Origin: Chenopodium formosanum
Lineage: Eukaryota; Streptophyta; Magnoliopsida; Caryophyllales; Amaranthaceae
Length of the DNA stretch: 64,000 nt
Direction: 5' to 3'
Assembly: GCA_024500155.1 (NCBI GenBank)
Contig: CM044856.1
Location: 52,266,303-52,330,302 of the forward strand
In this document: positions 56,101-64,000 of the stretch, in pieces
Position numbering within the stretch: position 1 is the stretch's first letter
Layout: each line of letters begins with the position of its first letter
Position numbers and translations under genes: made by a program
The notes under the pieces: model-generated
What the model was told of the DNA's origin: nothing
Seen by the model: only the letters and a program-made list of their open reading frames with translations
Databases searched by the model: none

Positions 56101-57090
56101 GAAGGTCAGTGGGAGTGACATCGCCTTCCTAGTCTTATATGTCAATGACATATTGCTCATTGGAAACAACATTCCGTTGTTAGAGTTTGTAAAGGCCTGG
56201 CTTGGAAAGTGCTTCTCAATGAAAGACTTGGGAGAGGCTCAGTACATACTAGGCTTCAAGATCTGTAGGGATAGATCGAAAAGGATGATTAGATTGAGTC
56301 AAAGTACTTATATTGATAAGGTACTTACTCGATTTGGCATGGAGGAGGCCAAGAGAGGTCACCTACCAATGTCACATGGCATAACCCTAAGCAAGAAGCA
56401 GTGTCCACATACACCTGATGAGCGGGTAAGAATGAATCAGATTCCATATGCTTCGCTTATTGGATCGATCCTGTATGCCATGATATGTACTAGGCCAGAT
56501 GTATCGTATGCCTTGAGTGCTACGAGTCGTTACCAATCAGACCCAAGAGAGGCGCATTGGACTGCGGCCAAAAATATCCTAAAGTATCTGAAAAGGAACA
56601 AGGATAAATTCCTGGTGTATGGTGGTGCAGAGGATTTAGTTGTGGGATGTTATACTGACGCAAGCTTCCAAACAGACAGAGACGATTTCAAATCGCAATC
56701 TGGATATGTGTTCTGTCTAAATGGAGGGGCGTTTAGTTGAAAGAGCGCAAAGCAGAGTACAACTGAAGATTCTACAACTGAAGCCGAATACTTAGCAGCT
56801 GCTCAAGCAGCTAAGGAGGCTGTTTGAATTCGTAAGTTCGTTGGTGAACTTGATGTTGTACCCTTTATAAAGGGTCCAATAGCCCTCTATTGTGACATTA
56901 ATGGAGCTATTGCTCAGGCCAGAGAGCCTAGGGAACATCAGAAGGTCAAACATGTCAAGCGGCGATTTCACATGATTCGAGAATGGAAATTAGAGGGTAA
57001 AATCAGAATTTGCAAAGTTGGAACGGATGACAATGTAGCCGATCCACTTAATAAAATTTTTGCCTCAAGTGAAGCACAACAAGCACGTTG
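53124..57090 (+). pseudogene. Copia gag-pol polyprotein gene, broken
   Basis: It starts MSSKNSNNQFSLRSILDKEK, a typical copia gag with GPNFLDWQRNL. A CCHC knuckle reads CFYCKKKGHWKRDC, and protease WVLDTGCGSHLC follows. Integrase has HCRLGHIN, then D in HTDVCGP, D in SDRGGEY and E in VSERRNR; the second finger cysteine is lost in NCEGFLLGK. RT has GCKWIFKLK, a frameshift near 55700, QMDVKTAFLNGYL and LYVNDILLIG, where the catalytic YVDD has become YVND. RNase H has YTDASFQTDRDD and STTEAEYLAA. Stops are at 54492, 54664, 54812, 55509, 55916, 56738 and 56827; several sit where Trp, Arg or Glu is conserved. It would encode particle, protease, integrase and RT, but no full product is possible. 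Confidence 0.92.
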
Positions 57091-57692
57091 AGGCAATGGG
57101 AATCAAGCATGTACGAGACATACTGGATCGACCATTTCATGTGCTACAAGGACATGATTGTCATAAATCATTTGCACAGGTATTGGTTTAGAACCATACT
57201 GGATCGACCTATGAGAATACTTTAAGAAATTAAAAACTTTGTCATAAGTATACTTCTCATTATGGCTATCGGAACCTATTTCCTCGACCATGAGTATTGT
57301 GAGTTCTCTTGTTTGAGTACTAGTTTGCTTTAATGTTGTCAAACGTCTGCCGTAATAGGGGATTATAATGGCAACACTCGGGCAACTAGGTCCTCTTAGT
57401 AAGAGGAGCTACATTACAAGACTTGGAATGTCCCCCTTCTAAAATAGGGAAGATGTCTTTGTTGTATACAAGGCCTCTCATAAAGCGAGACTGTAAAATG
57501 CATGGCCGTGCTCGGATGGATTTTAGAAATCATCTATTTATTGACAGTCGGACTCAGAATCGAGAAACACTTCTGGACGTAATAAGGATGACAAAAAAAA
57601 TCTTACCTTATAGTTCATGAAGAGACATTAAGCGACATAATAAAAAGGATTTACACAAAATGCGCACTTGTCCGGAAGAACAAGTGGGAGAT
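57091..57692 (+). other. 3' non-coding end of the copia element with PPT
   Basis: There is no gene. The tract AAGTGGGAGAT at 57682-57692 lies against the 3' LTR and is a standard copia PPT. TACTGGATCGACC occurs at 57120-57132 and 57198-57210. Confidence 0.75.
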
Positions 57693-59130
57693 TGAAAGGA
57701 ATGGTGTCCTTCGAACAAGTGTAGTATTCCGTTAGTGGGTTCAAAATTATTAGAAAGCAAATATATTCAGTGAGATCAAGTGATCGGAATGCCTGGGTGG
57801 AGGCCGCTTCCGATCAGTAATATTAATGAATAATTAATATTACAGCTTAATCTTGACTGAACCCTTCGGGTCACACCCAAGCATTCAACAAACCAAACCT
57901 ACGAATTAATTCGGAAGGAATTAATGAGTCGACCGAGTAATATTTATTTAGACGTTGGAAATTCGAGCTTGGAGCATCGAAACCGAGCGTCGGAAGTCGA
58001 GTCAAAAAATAGTGAAAGACGAGACGAGAAATAGTAATAAATCAACAAAAGACCATGATACCCCTAGCATCGGAATGCCCCAGCAAACAGAGTGCTAAGG
58101 GCGAATGGCCTAGCATGGTGGCTAGCATGCGCACCAAGCCAAGCCTAGGCTGGCTGGTGCGTGCTAGTGCACCCATGCTAGCATCGCAAGGCTAGGCGCA
58201 GCCTAGTGCGTGCTAGCATGCTAGGCGCAGCCTTGTGCGCGCAATGGCTAGCAAGCCATGCCGCAACAAGCTACAGCAGCTAGCACGCTAGGCGCGCCAG
58301 CTCGCCACAGCTAGCAGCAGCATGGCTAGGCCATTGCTTGCTGCCTAGCAGCGCTGGCCAAGGCCAGTATCAGCCCGCACAAGCATGCTTGGCTTGCTGG
58401 CCAGCAGCGCCTAGCAGCCCGCATGCGAGTGTTGGGCCTGCTGGGCTTGCAAGGCGTGGCTGCCACGGACAGCAGCACGTGGCAGCACACCTTGGCTGCC
58501 TTGGTGCCCAAGGGTGGGTGCCATGTGGCTTGTGGTCCTTGAGTGTGTGTGGAATGAGGTGGCCGGTTATGGGAGAGGGAGTGGGGAGCAAGTTTAGTCC
58601 CCCCCCCCTTCTCCAAGTGGTCCTCACCTAACCACTCACATGAGCTTGCCACTTGTTGATTTATTACTAGCTTGATTATTAATTTTATTTTAGCTTTAAA
58701 ATAAAATGGAAAAATCAAACTATCCCACATTGATGGGAGAGTAAATGATACTCCCATCATTTCCTATAAATATCCAAGTATGGGCATTGGGAATGATGCT
58801 TGAGTAAGAGTTGAAAAAGGCATCACAATTAGTGAAAACCTTTGAACTCAATATAATTACTCGGGTTTTATTGGTCTGGTCTTTCTAACCCCAGGACATT
58901 GGACCTAGTCGGTTTTGTTGGTGCGGGTGGTTTTCGTTGGAGGTCTCCGTGTGAACGGGACTTGAAGCTTTCAAGTAAGAGCTCATTTTGGAGCGAAGCA
59001 CGCGTCAAAGGTAATTAGCTTATCTTAATCTTGTGATTAATTTAATTATGTTTATGGTTTTATTTATTACGAGTGTGGTCTTGTTTTTGGGTTTGTTTCC
59101 GCGGTGAGTCGGACTCACCAAACCCTAACA
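57693..59130 (+). repeat. 3' LTR of the copia element
   Basis: The LTR is 1438 bp, TGAAAGGAATGG to CCCTAACA, followed by TGTAG. It differs from the 5' LTR by scattered changes and short insertions, for example near 57975. Confidence 0.92.
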
Positions 59131-59135
59131 TGTAG

Positions 59136-59503
59136 AGGTCGTACTAGGGCTAGGATAGTGATTCCCCCCTAAAGAGAACGTTATTTTAGTACCCTTGCTG
59201 CCGAACTCTTTTCTGGTTTATGTAGACCAATTGGGCATGGGTAAACTTACAATTTGTGCTAATTATTCCATGAAATCGACATGGAAGAAAGGCATGAACG
59301 AGGTTTATGAGTTTTCATAAAACTCATTGGTGACTCCTACTTGTTTCTTATAAAAAAAGCATAATGATAGAATCATTTCTAATTTAAGGTCCCCCTAATA
59401 GTCAGGAATCCTACTACACCTTAACAAGTGTAAAGTCCTAGGCTTTTAAATGGCCATAGACATCTAAGGAAGGACCCCTTATGATGGGATCTCCCTCTTT
59501 ACA
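59136..59503 (+). repeat. 5' LTR of element C, right part
   Basis: The remainder of the LTR after the copia insertion, ending CTCTTTACA. The AAACTCATTGGTGACTCC near 59320 resembles the U5 string in elements A and D (CTTGTTGGCGACTC). Confidence 0.72.
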
Positions 59504-59504
59504 G

Positions 59505-59522
59505 TGGCGACTCCACTAGGGA
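59505..59522 (+). promoter_or_regulatory. Primer binding site of element C
   Basis: TGGCGACTCCACTAGGGA, identical over 18 bases to the site of element D. Confidence 0.8.
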
Positions 59523-60428
59523 TTTAGAAGTTACATGATTAGTTCTTAGTTATGGTCCAAAGTTTCCAAAACTAGGTTTTCTATGGGTTGTATTGAGAAT
59601 TAACTTGGATAATCTCTAGTTAGAGAGCGAGATTTGAACGTATAATATCTTCCTTTTGCATAAAATTGAAAACCAAACAAGCAACATTGCATCATGCATA
59701 ATCATAACACACTTCAACCTTTGGGGATTGGCTCATTGATTAGGGGTCGCCAACACTAGGATTCTATCCCAAAATCAATAACAATCATCCCACCCATATT
59801 GTCAAAAAAATGTTGAGAGAGCATTGCCATGAGTAAACACGTTGAGTAATTGATTTGTGCGTCGTTTCTTAAGATATGTTACCTTTAGACACCCAAGCCT
59901 TTTGACCTTAGAATGGCATTGTGTGAATCTTGGCTTATGACATGCTTTATGTGATTATGTGACTATATGCAACGTGTTAGGATAGTTTTTTTTTTTTTTT
60001 AAGTTCGGTCTAGGTTTTTAATAATGAAGCTGTCTCTTTCGTAATTTTTAGTCGTATTTGAAGGGTAACATAAAAAAAATAAAAAACGATGAAAAAACAA
60101 AAAAAGTGCTCTAATTAAAATAAATCTTACGAGAAGGTGGCGTGCGCAACTCAATGAGTTGCGCGACCTCTACCAGTGCAAGTGATTCAGACACGTGCAG
60201 CTTAATCACTTGCGCACGCCCACTGTTACGAGTCGATTTGATAAAAAAACAAATTGAGTCGTTCAAACAATATCTTCATTGAAGAATTGTTTAAGGGTGA
60301 TGTTATCCGTTTGAATATATCTTGCGTCATTTTCTTTTTTCTTTCTTCTAAACAAGCGTATCGTATCGATTTACTTATCCTTTCATACTTCTTTTAGGGC
60401 CGGTTTTCAAGCTTGGGAATGAAGACTC
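59523..60428 (+). other. Leader of element C with palindromic GC words
   Basis: There is no gene. At 60144-60164 two 10-base arms, GCGCAACTCA and TGAGTTGCGC, pair perfectly around a single A. Downstream TGCAAGTGATT and AATCACTTGCGCA form a second inverted pair. These are the same words as in the C LTR. Confidence 0.75.
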
Positions 60429-61816
60429 TTGGGCACTCGCATTCTACGTTTATTATCCAATAAACAACCCCCTTCAAACAACCTTTCCTCGACAACTAGT
60501 CCTAGTCCAACAAAAATGTCAACCATTGACGAACTTCAAGCGGAGATTCTTCGTTTGAGAGAAGAAAAAGATCAAGAAGCCGAGGAGATAAGAATCAAGA
60601 AACTTGAAAAGGCGGAAAAGGAAAATGCTGAAACCTTAGCCTTGCAACAAAAGATGGAACAATTTTCCAACAAAGAAAATTCGTTGGAGAAGCTAGTTCT
60701 TCGTTCTACAATGGGGAACAAGTACTTCGACGCAGAAAAGTTTGCTCCTCCTACAGAACTTGCTTTACTGGAAAAGTTCGTAGCTACGGACTTGCCAATA
60801 TTTAAGGTGACAAATAATCCACAAAATCATTTAATGTGTTTTAATGGCACTATGGCATTAAAGGGAGTTGATCCTAATCTTTATGCTTTGACTTTCCCTT
60901 TATCTCTAGACCCAGCCACAAGAGAGTGGTACTATGGGCTAGACACTAAATTCAAAACAACATGGGAAGATATAGTTTCGGCTTTCATTACCCAATATGA
61001 GTGTAATGTAGAGTTCAAATCAACTCTACGTGAACTTGAAATGCTTAAGCAAAGTGACAATGAAGGTTTCCTTGCTTTCTATGGTAGATGGCGAGAAAAC
61101 GCTGCCCACCTTGCCCAAAGGCCACCTGAACTCGATTCGGTACAAAAATTCATTGACAACTGTCATGAAAAGTACAACAAACATCTACGCTACCTCGGTT
61201 TAGACACTTTTTAAAAGGTCTATTATGTGGCTACTAAGATTGAAGATGATCTTGCTAAAGAAAAAGCAAATAAACCCCATTATCATCAACCTAAGAATAA
61301 CTACAAAAGGAGAATGATAATACCTCATCCTCTATTGATATATTTGCGACCACCACGCAATATAATAATACAAATCAATATAGCAATAATGCTCCTCGAA
61401 GAAGAAGGACAAAAGAAAGAAAATTTACACCATTTACTGTAAGCTATAAAGAATTCTTAGAAAATTTGAGCGAAAAAGGCTTACTTGCACCAATAGGACC
61501 AACACCACCCACTCCACCAGAAAGTAGTTTTGCTCAATGGGATGGTAATACTTATTATGCTTATCATAGAGGTGTTGGGCACGATACTGAACATTGCTAC
61601 GTCTTAAAACACAAAATACAAGATTTATTAGACGATGGGAGAATTCCCACGCCTAAACCTAACAATAATGCATCCCCATTTGGGGTGTTTCATATTGATG
61701 AGGACTGTATGGGAAGTGATACGTTCAATACTTTGGACTATATCACACCTATAGGAGAACCTCTAGCCACAATACTCATTAAGGCAACTAATGAAGTATG
61801 TGGACTATGGGGCTAA
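60429..61816 (+). pseudogene. Element C gag, Tat type, broken
   Basis: The open frame starts at 60429, but the methionine at 60516 (MSTIDELQAEILRLREEKDQ), which opens a long coiled coil, may be the real start. The capsid block has KFVATDLPIFKVTNNPQNHL, then GTMALKGVDPNLYALTFPLS, REWYYGLDTKFKTTWEDIVS and FLAFYGRWRENAAHLAQRP. It closely parallels the gag of element D. A stop at 61212 and a frameshift near 61310 follow. The last part (61466-61816) contains YYAYHRGVGHDTEHCYVLKH, a knuckle-like motif in which the first Cys of the usual CKYHQGRGHDTE is Tyr-Ala here. Product: particle shell protein. Not functional in this copy. Confidence 0.87.
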
Positions 61817-62167
61817 GACTTTCAAGACTTATATGTCTCTAAGTATGCCGCCGTCAAAATGAGATAGATCATCTAACTCGTTCTAGGCGAGTTTACAAAG
61901 CACCACAAAATGGATCTTCGACCACACAAAATCAAACTCAAGGTCAAGTACAAAATCCAATACCACCTCCACTTGAGGTGGAAGATCCATCGGTTAAACA
62001 ACTTCTCTAATCCAAGGCGAAGGTTAGCATTTGCGAACTCTTAATTACTTCTAAAGAACATAGGAAATCTCTTATGAACGCTCTAACGGTTTTGTCTGTA
62101 GGCACATACACAACCCCTCAGGATCTCGTTAGCTTGCTTATTAGCGACAAGTCCGACAAATCAATCA
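61817..62167 (+). pseudogene. Element C region between gag and protease, cut by CACTA
   Basis: A frame reads LTRSRRVYKAPQNGSSTTQN, then KVSICELLITSKEHRKSLMN and TTPQDLVSLLISDK. This matches the conserved segment before protease in Tat elements (the ISVWELL..S..HR..L pattern). There is a stop at 62008. The sequence is broken at 62168 by the CACTA terminus. Confidence 0.68.
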
Positions 62168-62215
62168 CACTAGTAGAAAAATAGCAATAGGCAGTGGTTC
62201 AAACCCGGTCAAAGG

Positions 62216-62385
62216 CACCAGTTTGAACCGGTTTCTATGTAGGGGTGCCAATTACCCCCCCTTTTGGCACCGGTTAACCGGTGCCTTTAATTGTTTTAGC
62301 CACCGGTTAACTGATGCCTAAAAAAATCTCCCGCGTTATTTTTTTTGGTGGCAGCTTGTTTTGGCACCGGTTAACCGGTGCCTTT
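62216..62385. repeat. CACTA subterminal palindromes
   Basis: GGCACCGGTTAACCGGTGCC occurs twice (about 62264-62283 and 62364-62383), and diverged forms at 62213-62232 and 62301-62319. In this family such repeats are the binding sites for the transposase partner protein. Confidence 0.88.
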
Positions 62386-62531
62386 ATAATAAATATTTTT
62401 TTTCCATTTTTCGTGCAATAATATTAAAAAAAAACACCCTGTTTCCAACAATAATAATAACCTGTAAATCCAGCAATAATATTAAATAAAATAATTAATA
62501 ATATTATTATTATAATGACTAATAATAATAA

Positions 62532-63429
62532 GGAAATTTTAGATTTTAACACCACATAAAAACCCGAAAATGGCTTTTAACACCTCCATAAAAAAAATTG
62601 ATTTTAACACCACACAAACTAACAAAAAATGGGTATTACCACCACTTTACGGATTCCGAAACAGAATCAGTTAATAAGTGCCACGTGTCGCTTTCTTATT
62701 GGCAAAAAAAATTAAAAAAAAATTAAAAAAAATTAAGAAAAAAATAAAAAGACCTAAAACTACCCAGCCCCGTCGCCGCGCCACCACCACCTAACCACCC
62801 ACCCACCCCTGCCCTCCCAAAAACCACCACCAGCGACGCCTTTGCTCACCCAACCTAGCTGAACCCTCCCCCTCCCTTTCCCGGAACCACTTCGCCCCCA
62901 AAAACCAGCTAACCCAAAACCCTCCTTCCCTAATACGGTCATGATTCCGGCCAAAAATGGTCGAAATCGGCCGATTAAGGCAACTGAACCCCAAAACCGG
63001 CCGAATTCGTCCATTTGTTGTCAGAATCGCGACCGTATTGGGGAAGGAGATTTTTGGTTTGGTCGTTTTTGGGGGCGAAGCCATTATGGGAAAGGGAGGG
63101 GGAGGGTTTATCAAGGTTGGGGTGTGAAGGCGTCGTGGCCGGTGGTGGTTTCGGGGAGAGAAGGGGTAGGTCTGTGGTTGGCGGTGCTGGCGCGGTGGTG
63201 GGGGTGGGGTGGTTGGGGTAGTTTTAGGGTTTTTTTTTTTTCTTAAACAACTAAAATGGTGACATGTGTCACTGAGGACCCCACTTAACGGAATTTTTGG
63301 ACGGAATCCATTAAGTGGTGGTAATACCAATTTTTTGTTGGTTTGTGTTGTGATAAAATCAATTTTTTTTTATGGAGGTGTTAAAAACAATTTTCGAGTT
63401 TTTGTGTGGTGTTAAAATTTTAAATTTCC
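62532..63429. mobile_element. Mutator-like foldback element, non-autonomous
   Basis: The ends GGAAATTTTAGATTTTAACA and its near complement are flanked by TAATAATAA on both sides (62523-62531 and 63430-63438), a 9-base duplication as in Mutator elements, though in simple sequence. The inverted repeat does not stop at the ends: nearly the whole element pairs with itself around about 62985, including the GC-rich middle. A transcript would fold into one hairpin of over 400 bp. Open frames in the GC-rich arms are mirror images of each other and do not look like real genes. Confidence 0.8.
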
Positions 63430-63438
63430 TAATAATAA

Positions 63439-64000
63439 TATTATTAAATATTATAATAAGATAAAAATAATATTAAAAACAAGAATTCATATTTATATAG
63501 ATATAAATATTCCCAAACGCAGTACAATAAAAAAAAAAAGTGTTATATATATATATATATACAAATGATAGTAAGTAAATAATGAATAGTAATATAGTTC
63601 AAAAGTTAACATAAATTTACCATTAAAATGCCATTTACATGTTGAAGGTGATAAAAGACAGCAACATGTCACGAACTCCATTATGTTCCTTGATTGTCAA
63701 CGGACCATCCTTTTGGACCTTGCAAAACTTGAAATACAAAAAAATTATGTTAGAATTAATTAATTAGGCAAAACAATACGTATTTTATCAAATATGACCT
63801 ATATGACTTCTATTTAGCCCATTTCCTACATTTCTTATCAAATGAACTATTTCTTTTTCATAACATGTCAATGTCACCTAGTTTTATGTGTCTAACCCCT
63901 AAAATTGAATCAAAAAAACATTTTACTAAGGTTTAAGACGCTTTTTACTCAAAATGGCCCGAATATGATCTATATGACTTTACTTTGCCCATTTCCTACA
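63439..64000. other. CACTA interior with an AT repeat, a possible exon and a start of direct repeats
   Basis: A TA microsatellite lies at 63544-63562. On the minus strand 63740-63648 reads FCKVQKDGPLTIKEHNGVRD and ends in a stop; it could be a transposase exon but I do not recognise it. The string CTATATGACTT, then TGCCCATTTCCTACA or a near copy, occurs at 63795-63831 and 63965-64000, suggesting repeats of about 170 bp that run off the window. Confidence 0.45.

Larger units (their letters stand above)
48980..59130 (+). mobile_element. Ty1/copia element, complete but dead
   Basis: Two LTRs (1422 and 1438 bp), TG...CA ends, a perfect TGTAG target duplication (48975-48979 and 59131-59135), PBS, one gag-pol region in copia order (integrase before RT) and PPT. 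The leader is long, 2.7 kb. LTRs differ at many sites. I did not assign a lineage. Confidence 0.93.
47980..62167 (+). mobile_element. Element C: Tat-lineage Ty3/gypsy element, split by a copia element and cut by a CACTA element
   Basis: The 5' LTR, PBS, leader, gag and the start of the protease region are visible. The copia element sits in the LTR and the CACTA element in the protease region. The left border (TGTTGGATCAAAG at 47980) is a best guess. The PBS is identical to that of element D. Confidence 0.75.
62168..64000 (+). mobile_element. CACTA transposon end, partial
   Basis: CACTAGTAGAAAAATAGC is a standard CACTA terminus, preceded by TCA as a possible 3-base target duplication. The next 210 bases carry subterminal palindromes. 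The far end is outside the window, so neither size nor autonomy is known. It contains the foldback element at 62532-63429. Confidence 0.85.

Noticed and set aside
62760..63330. Captured host gene in the Mutator-like element (Pack-MULE)
   Set aside because: The GC-rich arms are inverted copies of one another and the frames are Pro/Arg and Gly/Trp rich on opposite strands; no exon can be recognised.

Overview
The window is plant nuclear repeat DNA. I find no host single-copy gene, rRNA or tRNA gene. Nearly all of the 64 kb can be assigned to LTR retrotransposons nested inside one another, plus two DNA transposons at the right end. The evidence for a flowering plant is the Tat- and Athila-lineage Ty3/gypsy proteins, Athila-type primer binding sites matching the 3' end of tRNA-Asp, antisense plant mobile domain (PMD) and DUF7745-type genes, a Ty1/copia element primed by initiator tRNA-Met, and a CACTA end with GGCACCGGTT-type subterminal palindromes. 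The species cannot be told from the sequence. The setting is gene-poor heterochromatin.

Layout. Element A (1-9847, + strand) is the 3' half of a Tat-type element: integrase C-terminus, two broken antisense genes (DUF7745-like 1086-2601, PMD 3343-5925), a 66-74 bp tandem repeat, polypurine tract (PPT) and 3' LTR. It lies in the reverse transcriptase gene of element B (+ strand, 9848 to about 40230). B is another Tat element, with dual RNase H, integrase, an antisense gene resembling PF04195 proteins and a 3' LTR. The antisense gene of B is split by element F (- strand, 19595-38215, TSD ATCTC), a gag-only Athila-like element. The ORF of F is split by element D (+ strand, 25013-34946, TSD GGGTT), a gag-only relative of A. 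A 5896 bp block covering the A/B and B/F junctions is present twice in direct tandem with no difference that I could see.

From about 40.2 kb there is an unassigned stretch ending like a chromovirus LTR, then an F-like fragment (41403-41720). Element E follows (+ strand, Athila, 41721-47979), with 5' LTR, PBS, gag, protease, RT and RNase H. E is cut by element C (+ strand, Tat; LTR from about 47980, PBS 59505, gag 60429-61816). The LTR of C holds a complete but dead Ty1/copia element (48980-59130, TSD TGTAG). C is broken at 62168 by a CACTA transposon that runs off the window and contains a 0.9 kb foldback, Mutator-like element (62532-63429).

Nothing here looks autonomous: every pol is interrupted by stops or frameshifts, and D and F never had a visible pol. 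The least ordinary signal is in the non-coding parts. Five different element families (A, C, D, E and the copia) each carry a cluster of GC-rich short palindromic words upstream of the LTR TATA box, and each family has its own word. In A, C, D and the copia the same word returns in the untranslated leader or the 3' non-coding interior. I know of no description of this pattern.
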